64,000 nt of DNA from Asaia platycodi JCM 25414 (GCF_000614545.1 NZ_BAKW01000001.1:310001-374000); one strand, 5' to 3'; positions 17,469 through 28,442 are shown, counted from the first letter of the stretch. The notes: generated by a model not told the origin, from the letters alone. Translations and numbers: made by a program.

Positions 17469-19217
17469 TCAAATGATCATGCTGGCGCCTGTGGTGATGG
17501 GCGCTTGGGTATCGCCGCTGAACAGGATTGCCGATTTCTCTGCGAGAATATTGTTGAGGGTAAGGTCTGCACGTAACTTCCCGCTCGGGGTCCTGATGAC
17601 ATATCCCTTGCGTATTGCGTGATAGGCGAAGCGTGTGATCCTGAGGCGTTTCATCGTCTCGTAGAGCACACCCCTCAGATGTCGCTCATCAGGAGCTCCC
17701 TCGCATTCGATAATCAGGGTGGGGAGATCACGCTCTGGCAGGGAAGGTGGCACAACCAGGCACAGGGCGCCGTCCAGAGACTGGCTTAGCGAGAGCGCGA
17801 TATCATTCGTGTAGAATGTAATGCCGTCATGGATGAATTTTTCACTTAGTCGGCCAACATGGAACAAATCGCCTTGGTGGATGAAGCCGAAATCCTGCGT
17901 TCTCAGATACCGAATGCCGTCGATCTCCACGAAGCTGAGCGCATTGCGCAACGGATTTTTGAGATACCCAACACTGACGCTCGGGCTATCGATCCAGATT
18001 TCGCCGACAAGACCTTCGTCCAGGAAAGCAAGGGTTTCGGGGTCGACGATATATACATGCTGACCTTCATGGGGCGCGCCGCAACTGGAAAGGGAGATTG
18101 TCCTTTCGCTGTTTTCCGTCTGTGTGGCGACAGCTCTGCCTTCACTAAGCGCAACGCGCTCGAAAGAAACGAGACGTACCCCTTCGCCCTTGACGCCTGA
18201 TGTGACGAGCAGCGCGTTCTCAGCCAGACCATAGCAAGCGTAGAAGGCTTCTTTTCCGAAGCCGCAGTGACGGAACCTTCCGTAAAAACTCTCTAGCGTT
18301 TCGGGATTGATGTTCTCCGATCCATTGAACGCGATTTTCCAGCGCGAAAGATCCCACTGCGTGGAAGTCTCCTGCCCGGGCAGGCGGGCGCAGTATCGAT
18401 AGGCAAAATCGGGGCCGCCTGAGATAGTTGCGCCATAGCGGCTGATTGCGTCGAGCCAGCGCGAGGGGCGCTCGATGAATTTGTCAGGTGCCATGAAATA
18501 AAAGGGATTTCCAGCAGCCAGAGCAGGGAGAACCGCGCCGACCAACCCCATGTCATGGGTGAAAGGTAACCAGCTCAATCCCGTATCATCATCTTGATAT
18601 TGAAACGAAATGAGCTGGGTATGGATATTGTGGCAAATATTACGATGAGAGAGACATACCCCTTTCGGCTCTTCCGTCGAACCGGAGGTGTATTGCACGA
18701 GGGCAAGGCTGTCTGGTGTTGTCGCGACTGGATCCAGGGCACGAGGGGCATGAAGTGCGCTTTCGAGCGGGATCCATTTTACCGGATGGGATCGCGCTCC
18801 GTCCGGGTGAAAGAGCTGAAGCGTCTCTTTTTTGCCAAGAACCGCTTGCGCCTGACTATCCTGGAGAATGAACAGAAAACGTTCGCGAGCCCCAATCGAG
18901 CTGGGATAGATGCCAGAAACCGGGGTATGCCCGGCATAAAGGCACGCGAAAAACGCGACGATGTAATCCAGACCATTTTCGAACAGCAGAATGACGTGTG
19001 AACCCTGGTCGAGCGTACGAGCGAGATGAGCCGCCGCATGGCCCGCCTGTCTATGCAACTCCTCGGCACTGAGTTGTCCGGTGACATTCTCGCCGTCGCC
19101 CAGGAAGAGAAAAATCGGATTATTGCCTTTGGTCAGACGTCTGAAATGAAGCAGATCGACCAGGCTCCGTTCCTTCCATGCTTCGACGCCGACAAGTGAT
19201 TGTTCTTCTTCATACAT
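17469..19217 (-). CDS. Fatty-acyl-AMP ligase (FAAL-like, AMP-binding)
   Basis: A 582-residue adenylate-forming enzyme, frame intact. Motifs are A3 YTSGSTEEPKGV, the FAAL-typical LSWLPFTHDMGLVGAVLPAL, YGLAENALL and the end motif PSGKLR with the catalytic Lys. FAALs activate a fatty acid to acyl-AMP and pass it to an acyl carrier protein or PKS rather than to CoA. The PKS at 30.0-36.3 kb has a terminal ACP and is a candidate partner (inference). It is the last gene of a leftward operon with two heptosyltransferases and a glycosyltransferase; the gap to the previous gene is 37 bases. I chose the ATG at 19217 (MYEEEQS), with GGGAG upstream. Confidence 0.85.
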   Translation of the reverse strand: MYEEEQSLVGVEAWKERSLVDLLHFRRLTKGNNPIFLFLGDGENVTGQLSAEELHRQAGHAAAHLARTLDQGSHVILLFENGLDYIVAFFACLYAGHTPVSGIYPSSIGARERFLFILQDSQAQAVLGKKETLQLFHPDGARSHPVKWIPLESALHAPRALDPVATTPDSLALVQYTSGSTEEPKGVCLSHRNICHNIHTQLISFQYQDDDTGLSWLPFTHDMGLVGAVLPALAAGNPFYFMAPDKFIERPSRWLDAISRYGATISGGPDFAYRYCARLPGQETSTQWDLSRWKIAFNGSENINPETLESFYGRFRHCGFGKEAFYACYGLAENALLVTSGVKGEGVRLVSFERVALSEGRAVATQTENSERTISLSSCGAPHEGQHVYIVDPETLAFLDEGLVGEIWIDSPSVSVGYLKNPLRNALSFVEIDGIRYLRTQDFGFIHQGDLFHVGRLSEKFIHDGITFYTNDIALSLSQSLDGALCLVVPPSLPERDLPTLIIECEGAPDERHLRGVLYETMKRLRITRFAYHAIRKGYVIRTPSGKLRADLTLNNILAEKSAILFSGDTQAPITTGASMII

Positions 19218-19254
19218 TCTTGAACTCCCGCAGTTTTCTCTTCGGCAAAGGGCT

Positions 19255-20610
19255 TCAGCCCTCGGCGGGAGGGGGCGACAGGGCCTGCTGATGCAAGGCG
19301 TCGCAATAGGATATGACATGCTCGGCGGAAATCAGCCGCGTGCACTCGAAATGCCTTGGCGTGTTTTGATGACGCGGGCAGAAGAGTAGGTTCGAATGTT
19401 CGAACGGTGTGCGCACGTCGTGCCAGCAGCTATTGCAGACATGGGGATTGAATACACGATAGGGGGTCTCGAACTCGTTCAACGGATGTGTGAATCCGCT
19501 GATCATGACCACTGGTGTTCCGGCCGCCCAGGCCAGCCAGGAAAGTCCGCTCGACAGTCCGATGAAGAAAGCGGCATGACGCAACCAGTGCGCACGCTCT
19601 GAAAGAGGGCGGTCTCCCGTCTCATCACGCGTCCCGTGGGGGATGTAATTCCAGTGGTTTCGATGGCCGGAAACGGCACTCTTGTCGATGCAGACGACCT
19701 CGTAGCCGAGGGATTTGAGATGGGAGATGACACTCAGCCAGCCATGTGGATTGTTCCAGTATTTGCACTGGCTCGAAGCCTGAGTTGCTATGACAACATA
19801 GGGGCCTTCAATAGGGCGGCCTGTTTCCGGCCATGGTACCAGGCGTGGGGGCACCTCGACTGGATCGACTTCGAGAATATATGCCGCAGTACGGTGCAGA
19901 CCGACGAGGCGAAAATCAGAAGGCTGCCAGTCATTTGCCTTATCATTGAAATAGAGGCCTATGTAATAGGTGGCATAAGACAAATGCTTGATATTTTCAT
20001 ATTCGGCAAAGGTGCAGCATCGGATGCCAGGATACTGCCCTGCAAAAAGCTTGCAGGCTTCTGCATTCATGGCAATAATCAGCCGGCATTGGTGTTTCTG
20101 CTGGAATTTCACAGCGTAAGAAAACCAACCGATTGCGTCGCCCAGTGTTCCTCCAGGCAGTAGAATGGCGACGTCGCGATCGCGGCAGTCATAATCATGA
20201 CTGAAAACGATTTCACCCGTTTCCACGGCGCGCACGTCGATGCGTGTGCGAATGAAATATTTCTTCGAACCGATAATCGTACAGGCGCCCGCTTCTGCAC
20301 TGTAGAGGCAGATACTCCGGTCGATATCAGTCAGGCTAACATGCCAGCGTCCTTCAGGCAAAGTGACGCGTGCACCATGATTGAAATCAAATGAGATTCT
20401 AGCTGGAGCGGTTTGTGTCGCGACGTGAGGCGGCTCGGGAAAATTCTGATGGTCATGAACTGGCGAGGAAGCGGGTGTAGATTCGGGGCGGCGAAGTTCA
20501 GATGCGGCCGATGACATATCCGTTTCTGCGATCATTTCTGTTGCAGAGGCAGCGCTGCTCGAACCTGAATAATTCAGAATGGAGTCGATGATGGAATCGA
20601 TGTTGCTCAT
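19255..20610 (-). CDS. Autotransporter strand-loop-strand O-heptosyltransferase (TibC/Aah family), copy 1
   Basis: About 451 residues, frame intact. It has an acidic/Ser-rich N-terminus, a beta-rich domain (about residues 70-150) and a glycosyltransferase fold with LPGGTLGDAIGWFSY, where TibC-family enzymes keep their key Asp, and FIGLSSGLSWLAWAAGTPV, which should bind the ADP-heptose. Four Cys (CNSC, LFC, FEC) match the iron-binding cluster known from TibC dodecamers. The family adds heptose to Ser in strand-loop-strand repeats of surface proteins. The obvious substrates are the two divergent repeat/Hint proteins at 23.4 and 26.1 kb. The start at 20610 overlaps the stop region of copy 2; a GTG at 20619 is an alternative. 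Confidence 0.87.
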   Translation of the reverse strand: MSNIDSIIDSILNYSGSSSAASATEMIAETDMSSAASELRRPESTPASSPVHDHQNFPEPPHVATQTAPARISFDFNHGARVTLPEGRWHVSLTDIDRSICLYSAEAGACTIIGSKKYFIRTRIDVRAVETGEIVFSHDYDCRDRDVAILLPGGTLGDAIGWFSYAVKFQQKHQCRLIIAMNAEACKLFAGQYPGIRCCTFAEYENIKHLSYATYYIGLYFNDKANDWQPSDFRLVGLHRTAAYILEVDPVEVPPRLVPWPETGRPIEGPYVVIATQASSQCKYWNNPHGWLSVISHLKSLGYEVVCIDKSAVSGHRNHWNYIPHGTRDETGDRPLSERAHWLRHAAFFIGLSSGLSWLAWAAGTPVVMISGFTHPLNEFETPYRVFNPHVCNSCWHDVRTPFEHSNLLFCPRHQNTPRHFECTRLISAEHVISYCDALHQQALSPPPAEG

Positions 20611-20611
20611 G

Positions 20612-21826
20612 TCAGGCACAATCCTGCCGGTCCGCGATCAACTGCCGGATGACCTGTTCTACATGAAGCGCCGAGATCATCTTGGTACACTCGAAATCGC
20701 GCTCGCTGTCGGCATGGCGTGGACACCACATGTAATTTGTCCGCTCGAAATCAAGGTGATATCGTTGGAGCATCCGTTGCAGACATTGCGATTGATCACC
20801 CGATAGGGCGTGGCGAATTCGTTATAGGGTTCGGTAAAGCCGCTGATCAGCACGACGGGGCACCCTGCTGCCCAGGCCAGCCAGGAAAGCCCGCTTGAGA
20901 GTCCGATGAAAAAAGAGGCGTGGCGTAGCCAGCGTGCACGCTCACTCAAAGGTATCTGGCCCGTCATGTCTTCTGCGCCATGGGGCAAGTGGTGCCAGAT
21001 CGTGCCGCTGCCTGAGACGCGATCGCGGTCTATACAAATAACCCGGTAACCCTGCTCTTTGAGAAAAGGATAATGCTCGACCAACCGGTGGGGTTGTTCC
21101 AGTATTTGTTGTGACCGGTAGCTTGTGTGGCGATGCACACATAGTTTTCCGCGATTGGCCTGTCACCTTCTGCAGTTCTGATTGACGGCAGTCTGTCAGT
21201 GGGAGGTAAACCAAGAATATAGGCGCCTGACACTCCCAGCCCGACCTGCCGATAATCTGTTGGCTGAAAGTCGCGATTTAAATCGTTGAAAAAAATGAGA
21301 ACCTTGTACCGTGCATAATAAGGGCGGCTCAGAATATCCTGTTCTTCAGTGACCTTCAATTCTTCCCTGTCATTCTGGAATAATTCTGCAAGGCCAGGGC
21401 GAACCAGGCAAGTCACGCGGCAGCGGTGTCGGAGGACAAAGGCTTCTACATGCCCCATCCAGCTATATGGTCGCCGACACCACCGAGATGCATGTCGATC
21501 AGTACTTCCTGATCATTCAAATTCATGATATGATCGAGGACGACCCTGCCCGCGCGACTGACCTTGATGGAAAAAGGAACAAAATATTTCTTCGTGCTTG
21601 CTATGAAGCCGCCTTTGCTCTCCGCAGAGAACAGAACCGTCTGGGTGAGAAGATCCTTGATCTCGAGATGCCAGTCACCCTCAGGAAGGCTGACGCGGCA
21701 GCCTTCCTGAAAATCATATCTTATCCCTTCTGGTCCGACCTGGCTCGGCGTACTGTCCATAAACTTTATGCTCTTTGTTCCCTGGTCGAGAGGGCTAGAG
21801 GCCCGCTCGCGCAAATATCTCGCCAT
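20612..21826 (-). CDS. Autotransporter strand-loop-strand O-heptosyltransferase, copy 2, three frame breaks
   Basis: A paralogue of the previous gene, about 405 residues after repair. It has the same parts: LPEGDWHLEIKDLL beta domain, LGGVGDHIAWMGHVEAF catalytic loop, FIGLSSGLSWLAWAAGCPV, and the four Cys (CNGC, MWC, FEC). Frame breaks lie near 21464, 21072 and 20778, each repaired by adding one base, and the repaired protein aligns with copy 1 to its end. It lacks the Ser-rich N-terminal extension of copy 1. Two such enzymes may modify different repeats, or one may initiate and the other extend; this is unknown. The start at 21826 overlaps the glycosyltransferase; 21760 (MDSTPSQ) is an alternative. 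Confidence 0.82.
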
Positions 21827-22759
21827 AGACCCGGGCTACGGCTTGATAGGTTGCATTGACGGAATACTGCTTTGCTGTCTTTTCCGCTTCGTCGAGCATG
21901 CTGTCAACGCTTGGTGCCCCATGGCTGATGTCGAAGAGAAGCGAAGCGATGCAATCGACGATTTCTTCGCACTGCTCCGGTGAAAACCAGCGGCCGTTAT
22001 GAGGGGTTGCGTAGTCTTTCCCACCCGTGCCAAGCAGTCCCACCAGAGCGCAGCGTGAAGCCATGGCTTCGAGAGGTGTCAGGGGAGACGCCTCCTGTCT
22101 CGAAAGGGCAAGGAAAACCGCGGCTATCCCCATCGCCTCGGCGACTTCCCGTTGCGGCATGTTCTCCAGGGCGATCCAGGGGATATGCTTGGTTTGGGGA
22201 TATTTCAAATGCAGCATCGCGAGAATGAGTTCAGCTAACGCAGAGTTACCTTTTTCGGCAGGCCATTTGCCAGGGTTGGTCACCACGCATAGCTGCTTTG
22301 GGCGCGGATAGAACAGGCTCGTATCTACGAATTCGGTATGATGTGGATATTGGGCACGCGCAGAACGGCGGAAAGCGAACGTGCAGTCTCACGTCCGGGC
22401 ACGATGAAGTGCTGAAAACCCATTTCCCGCAGTTCCTGACCGCCAAGGCCGTAGCTGTAGAGATAGAACTGGTTCTGGCAAAACATGACCTTGGGGCCCG
22501 GATGGGGGGTCTTGGCATGGTCAAGCAGGAAAGCACTAAGGGTTTCAGGAAAGACGAGGACGCTATCCGGAGATGGGGCATATCTGTCGCAGATCGTGAT
22601 TCGGTTCGAGATATCAAGCCACTCGGGTTTGCCGGCTGGCTGGTAAACCGAGACGTCGTGTCCCAGCTTCGCGAGGATTCCGGCGTGTTGGTACGTTACC
22701 TTGATGCCGCCGGAGATGGCCTTTGGATCATAGGGGTTCAGGAAAACAATTTTGCTCAT
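21795..22759 (-). CDS. Glycosyltransferase (GT4-like), one frame break
   Basis: About 321 residues after repair. The N-terminal domain starts KIVFLNPYDPKAISGGIKVTYQHAGILAKLG, cut short here as KIVFLNPYDPKAISGG, typical of GT-B enzymes. The C-terminal domain has the nucleotide-sugar region FLALSRQEASPLTPLEAMA, close to the GT4 EGFGLxxxEAMA motif. The frame breaks near 22330, where a missing T turns IIPNFVDTSLFYPRP into a stop. It is the first gene of the leftward operon with the heptosyltransferases. It might extend the protein-bound heptose or modify a lipid; the acceptor is not visible. The ATG at 22759 (MSKIVFL) is preferred over an upstream TTG. Confidence 0.8.
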
Positions 22760-23393
22760 GTCGTAATAGTCCGCGAAGTGGGGCGCTCTGGAGCTCAATA
22801 GTGGCTCTCATTCCCGCAAGGATCAACGGAACATAGATATGCCGTATAGGGGTTAATATTTTGTATAAATACAATATATCATACTATTATAAATGGAGAT
22901 TTCCCCAATATAACGATATAAAATCATATAATATTCATAATTGTATAAATAATGTATTCATACATAATGATAAACAAGGGTGATTGCCTGTCTTCTTCTT
23001 GTATTCGTTAATATCGTTAATCGATATGCCTGGTCCCAAGGGGTGCTCATGCGTGCAAAGGGAGAATAGGATTCTTCTGGATAAAATCGTCACCAATCCG
23101 TCAAAAATACATTAGGAAATGTTTATTCCTCTTTCCCGAAACCCATACAAACCAAAGAAATAATCGGTTTGTGACGTTTTATACCGGAATCGTGATGGCA
23201 TTTCCCAAACAATTACCCATTGCATCCTTCTGCTCGATATGTCAGAAATGTTGGTAAATAGATAACACAAATTGTCGGCGGGGTGATTCCGGAAAGAGTC
23301 GCGCCTGATCGCACAGTAATTTCGGTCATCATACCACAGGCTGTCCCGCGAGGGCCGTATTCGTGCCGTGATGAACATTCTGAGAGGCAAAAC
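22760..23393. other. AT-rich divergent intergenic region
   Basis: About 630 bases without a convincing gene. From 22850 to 23020 it is strikingly AT-rich (runs such as TATAAATACAATATATCATA), unlike the GC-rich genes around it. It separates the leftward glycosyltransferase operon from the rightward repeat/Hint genes, so it should hold both promoters. Such AT-rich stretches are typical targets of H-NS/MvaT-like silencers and a common mark of acquired DNA; neither is proven here. Confidence 0.6.
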
Positions 23394-25651
23394 ATGGCGA
23401 TCACTTCTACCGGTTCCGCCAGCGGCGCGACCATCATAAGCAGCGGCGGGAAATACTCCGTTCTGAGCGGCGCCACTCTCGTCGTGCAAAATGCGGGTTA
23501 CATCGTATCCGGCGCTGTTGTCTCAGGATTCGGTAACGGTCCCAACAACTCTGGAGCGATACCCGGACAGTCCGGCGGTACAAACTATCCTGCTCTGATC
23601 ATCGCGTCTGCGGGCGGTATCGCTTCCGGCTCCACGGTCGGGTTCGGTGGCGTTGTGATGGGGGCTAATGGCGGAACAGCCGCTGGCGGTACGGCGGTCG
23701 ATAGTGGCTCGTTTGCTGCGGTCAATGGCGGGTTTGTCAGTGGCGCGACCATCGGTTCGAATGGTGGTGTGCTTGCCTCGATGGTTTCGGGCTCTGGTGG
23801 TGGCGCTGGCGTCGTGATCGACACCCATGTGCTTGCGGGTGGCTATGCGCTGGCCGGTGGTGGCTTCACCATCAAAGGGCAGGCTTTCGCGGGTTCGGGT
23901 GTTATTTCCAATGGCACCTTTGATGTTGGTTCTACCGAGGTTCTCTCTTCGGCAGGTACCGATATCGGCAGTCTCGTGGGAGGCACGCAGCTTGTAAACT
24001 CGGCGGGTGTCTCCCTGCGTTCGATTTTCAGCGCCGGAACGCAGATCGTCGCCGCCGGAGGGTTGGCGAGTGGAGCGACCGCGTCTGCTGGCGGTCGGAT
24101 CGTGGTCAGCGGAGGCATGGCCTCTGCGGTCGTGCTTGGCTCTGGTGGTAGTTTGCGTGCGACAGCCGGTGGGCAGGTCAACGGGCTTCAGGTGCAAGCA
24201 GCTGCGGCTGCCTCTGCGGAAGCGGCATCCGTCTTGAGCAACGTCGTCATTTCTGGTGGCGGAACCCTGACGCTCAGTTCGGGAGCGACCCTCATCAATG
24301 CAGTAGTCTCGGGTCTGACGTCGAGTGGTGGGGCCGGCGGGCTCCTGGTTCTTCAGTCCGGTGCTGTGCTGAGTGGCATAACGTCCATGGGCTTTAAGAG
24401 CAGGCTGGATATTGACAGCGTGCAGTATGTCTCGGGTGCAAAGACTACTTATAGCGGTAATACGCTGACGATTACCGATGCCAGTGGCACTGTCTTGTGG
24501 ACCGGTTCTGTGGCGAGCATCCCTGCAGGAGGGACCAGCAAGGATTTCCATATCGAGAGAGATGCTGCCGATGGCAGTCTGATTGTCGTCTATGACAAGT
24601 GCTTTCTCAAGGGAACGATGATCCGAACGGAGCAGGGCGAGCGGCTGGTCGAAGATCTTGCAGTTGGAGACCGGGTTGTCGCCTATGTCGATGGCAAGGA
24701 AGTTCTGCGCGAAATCATCTGGGTCGGGCGTCGCACAGCAACAGTGCGTCCAGGGCTTCATGATGATGAGGTGGGTTATCCTGTGCGGATCGTACAGGGC
24801 GCCCTGGGTGACAATGTTCCCTACAAGGATCTGCTTGTGACCCCGGAGCACGCGCTGTTTCTGAATGACGCTTTTGTTCCGGCCCGCATGCTGGTCAATG
24901 GACGTAGTATCTATTACGATCGCACTCTTACCCATTTCGATTATTATCATATCGAAACAGACGAGCATTCCGTTCTCTGGTCGGACGGTGCGATGAGCGA
25001 GAGCTATCTCGACACAGGTGATCGTTCCGCCTTTTCACAAGACGGTCCTGTTGTCAGGCTGCTGAACGCACCTGCAAGGAATTGGAGGATGACGCTGCGG
25101 CGCCTCTGCGTGTTGAACGCAGCTTCGTGGAACCGGTTTTTGAGGCGCTTTCTGAGAGAGCCGCGACGCTTTCGATTGGAGTTGAACGGCCTGGCGTCGA
25201 GATGACCGATGATGCAAATCTGCGCCTGGTGGATCATCAGGGGCGGGAAATAAGGCCTCTGCGGACAGTAAAGCAGGCGTACATCTTTATGATCCCGGCA
25301 GGGGCGAAAGGGCTGCATCTGCTCTCTCGTGTTGCACGTCCGCTGGACGTGGTTGGCCCGTTTCTTGACGATCGCCGACATCTCGGTGTGCTGGTCGGGG
25401 AAATACAGATCTGGGAGGCCGGCCAGACTCGTCAGATCGATGGACATCTCGGATCTGTCAGCCTGTCCGGCTGGTCGACCGTGGAAGAAGGGCGTCGTCG
25501 CTGGACGACAGGATGTGCCGAGCTTCCTTTGAGCGACCTGGATTCCGATGCTATCGCGATGATCTCCATCGAGGTGCTGGCAGGTGGACCCTATCCGATT
25601 GCCTCCGATGCCGTCGAAAGCAATCAGGGTGCCCTACCGGCGCGTATGTGA
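23394..25651 (+). CDS. Strand-loop-strand repeat protein with C-terminal Hint domain, copy 1, one frame break
   Basis: About 752 residues after repair. Residues 1-370 or so are Gly/Ser/Ala-rich strand-loop-strand repeats of the autotransporter type (for example SGGKYSVLSGATLVVQNAGY), the substrate class of TibC-type heptosyltransferases. A Hint domain follows. Its nucleophile is Cys403 (VVYDKCFLKGTMIRTE), with a block-B T-x-x-H at residues 483-486 (TPEHALFL) and a later DEHSVLWSDG. About 200 further residues follow (LRLVDHQGREIRPL; DDRRHLGVLVGEIQIWE). No signal peptide and no autotransporter barrel are visible, so the export route is unknown. The frame breaks near 25084, and adding one G gives NWEDDAAAPLRVERSF. 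The ATG at 23394 has GAGAGG upstream. Confidence 0.82.
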
Positions 25652-26144
25652 AGGCATTGCTGCACAAGGTAACCGGTCGGGGCGTGATACGCCCCGATTT
25701 TGGGCAAATGTCTTGCTGTAAATTACCTTGAGATACGGCAGGACGAGGCCGTTACACTGATAGTTTCGCAGAATTATCACTCTGATTTCTTTGAATCCTG
25801 GTCGCTCACAAAAAATTTGCGGTTTGGGTCAGTTGGTGTTTGGCTTTGTCAGTGTTGGGTCTGAGTAAAAAAAGGATGGATTAGTAAAGGCTTAACGAGA
25901 TACCTAAGAGATGTTTTTGTTTTAAAAACTAATTATCGGAATCTCGTATAGTAATTATCTATATATCGCGACGTTGATTGATGAATTCTTATATGTCACT
26001 TGCTCATATGTTAATTAACTATGAACGAGTATAGTAAGCATCCTGTTATTCGGGTGTCGATTCCTGCTGTGGCAAGGCATTTGTCTGGTCATTTCGTGTT
26101 CGGTGCTCTGATGCGTGCTCGTATATTCTTGCAGGGGCTGGCAT
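25652..26144. other. AT-rich intergenic region between the two Hint genes
   Basis: About 490 bases. The first 50 hold a terminator (listed separately). From 25740 to 26060 the sequence is AT-rich with no credible gene. It should contain a separate promoter for the second Hint gene, so the two copies are probably not simply cotranscribed. I see no clear operator. Confidence 0.6.
25677..25701 (+). terminator. Rho-independent terminator after Hint protein 1
   Basis: A perfect 9-base-pair hairpin, TCGGGGCGT and ACGCCCCGA around a GAT loop, is followed by TTTT. It lies 26 bases after the stop codon of the first Hint gene. Confidence 0.85.
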
Positions 26145-28356
26145 ATGGCTATTACTTCTGATGGTATGAGTGGGGCAGCGTCGATTACGAGTTCAGGCGC
26201 CAGTAGTTATCGAGTTCTGAGTGGTGCAACACTCATCACCACAGGCGCGGACGGGGCGACGATTAATTCGTATGTGGCCGGTTTGGGTGCGGTGGGACCA
26301 GTAATCCCGCCATGCTGATTGCGTCGGCCGCAGCAGTCGCCTCTGGCGCGACGGCGGTTTCCGGCGGCGTGGTGATGGCCGGTGGCGGCGGCAAGACAGC
26401 GGGGGGTACTGCGTACGACAGCGGTGGTTTTGCTGCCATCAATGATGGTATTGTCAGCGGCGTGACTGTCGGTCTCTCCGGCGGCGTACTCGCTAGCAAG
26501 ATGTCGAGTTATGGCGGTGGCCCCGGCGTTGTCGTCGATGCGCATGTTTTGTCTGGAGGCTATGGCATCGCGGGTGGCGGCTTCACGCTCAAGGGGCAGA
26601 GCTTTGTCGGTCCCGGTGTTATTTCCGCCAGCAAATTCGATGTTGGCTCGACTGAAGTCCTGGCCAGCGGTGGCACCGATATCGGGAGCGTCATTGGTGG
26701 TATCCAGGCGGTTTCCTCAGGCGGAACCGCCATAAAAACGATTTTCAGTGCAGGAACGCAGCTGCTGGGTCCGGGAGCGCTGGCGAACCAGTGCGTCGTC
26801 TCCGCCGGTGGGCTTGTTCAGATTGCCCAATATGCGGTGACCAGCAACCTGATCGTCGGCGCTGGCGGCAGCGCGCATGCTCTTGCAATTGGCAAGATCA
26901 ACGGAGCGCTTGTTGCGGCAGGTGGCGAAGTCACGCTCGACGCGCTGGCGTATGCGAGCGCCGTCAAGATCGAGCGCGGCGGTACGATAACGGTCAACTC
27001 CGGCGCGACGCTGACAAATGTCGTGATCTCGGGGATCGAACAGGAGGGCCAGGGCGCGGGTGGTCTGCTGATCGTTCAGTCTGGAGCCGTGCTGCAAGGC
27101 GTACGCATCGGCTGGAAGGGACGTATCGACGTCGATACGCTCGGGTGGGCGGAAGGACAGCGCATTGTCTACAGTAACACCCAGATCAGTATAGTCGATG
27201 GGGCCGGTCGCGTATTGTGGACAGCGCCGGTGAGCGGTTCGCAGGCCATATCGGGTGGAGATTATCACCTTGAGAGAGACCCCATCGATGGCAGCACAGT
27301 GATCGTCTATGACAAGTGCTTCCTGAAGGGGACCATGATCCGTACCGATCGCGGCGAAGTTGCAATCGAGGAACTCAAGGTTGGCGATCGTGTGGCCGCT
27401 TATGTCGACGGCGATGAAGTGTTCCGTGAAATCGTTTGGCTCGGCCACCGTTCGACAATTGTGCGTACCTGGCTGGAGGATGATGAGGCCGGTTATCCTG
27501 TGCGTGTTCTCCGGGGTGCATTAGGCGATAATATTCCGCACAAAGACCTGCTCGTGACCCCGGAACACGCCATGTACCTGAATAATGCGTTTGTTCCGGT
27601 CCGCATGCTCGTCAACGGACGCAGCATATTCTACGATCGGAGCCTGACGCATTTCGACTACTATCATATCGAAACAAATGAACATTCGATCCTGTGGTCT
27701 GATGGTGCGCTCAGTGAAAGCTATCTGGATACCGGTGATCGCAAGCGTTTCGCACAGGCCAATTCTGTCGTTCATATCCTGAATGCGTCTGAGCAGAATT
27801 GGGAAAGTGATGGGGCCGCACCGCTACGTATAGAGCGTCGATTTGTCGAGCCACTTCATGCATCCCTCGCTCTCCGAGCCACTGCGCTCGGCCTCGGGAA
27901 ACTGACCCGCGAGCCGGAGATCACTGAAGATCCCGATTTGCACCTTGTGGATGACAGAGGACGCATCATGCGTAAAATGCGCGTAGTCAATCGTTCGAGT
28001 GTCTTCATGTTGCCGCCTGACGCGACAAAGGTAAGGATCGTCTCGCGTGTCTCCCGTCCTGCTGATGTCATCGGGCCGTTTCATGACGACCGTCGCCATC
28101 TTGGGGTTCTGGTCGGTGATATCCAGATATGGGAGTCCGACAAGACGCGCCATATAGGTGCCCATCTGACTGATGAAACGCTTGAGGGCTGGGCAGATAT
28201 TGAAGACGGGCGCAGCGCTGGACAACTGGCTCAGCCGTGCTGGATCTGAGTGACCGTCAGTGTGATGCCGTCTGCATCCTCGCCATTGAGGTTCTTGCAG
28301 GGGGGCCATATCTGGCAAAATCGTCAGAGCCTCTCTTGGGGGCTCAGGCGGGGTAG
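26145..28356 (+). CDS. Strand-loop-strand repeat protein with C-terminal Hint domain, copy 2, two frame breaks
   Basis: A tandem paralogue of copy 1, about 737 residues after repair. It starts MAITSDGMSG, like MAITSTGSASG in copy 1, and carries similar repeats (SGGTDIGSVIGGIQAVSSGG). The Hint domain keeps its Cys near residue 392 (YDKCFLKGTMIRTD), TPEHAMYL and NEHSILWSDG. The C-terminal domain is also conserved (DDRRHLGVLVGDIQIWE). Frame breaks lie near 26290 (one base missing before GGTSNPAMLIAS) and near 28214 (one base missing, after which RWTTGSAVLDLSD and EVLAGGPYL follow to a stop at 28354-28356). Sharing is strongest in the Hint and C-terminal parts; the repeat part is more divergent. 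No export signal is visible. Confidence 0.82.
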
Positions 28357-28396
28357 AGCCGGGTTATTCGAGTGACCCTCGTTTTTCGGGTAAAGA

Positions 28397-28425
28397 GGGC
28401 GGTCGTTATGGCCGCCCCATTTTTG
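28397..28425 (+). terminator. Likely terminator after Hint protein 2
   Basis: An 8-base-pair hairpin (GGGCGGTC, loop GTTAT, GGCCGCCC, with one G-T pair) is followed by CATTTTTG. It ends 18 bases before the AMP-binding gene, so that gene needs its own promoter or read-through. Confidence 0.65.
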
Positions 28426-28442
28426 TTTGGGGATTGACAGAG

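Noticed and set aside
23523..24968. A 481-codon open frame opposite Hint protein 1
   Set aside because: Its composition mirrors the Gly/Ser repeats of the sense gene and no domain is visible.
23394..28356. The Hint domains as inteins
   Set aside because: There is no downstream host-protein half and no sign of a splicing Asn at the end of the domain. The layout fits a Hedgehog-like self-processing protein better.
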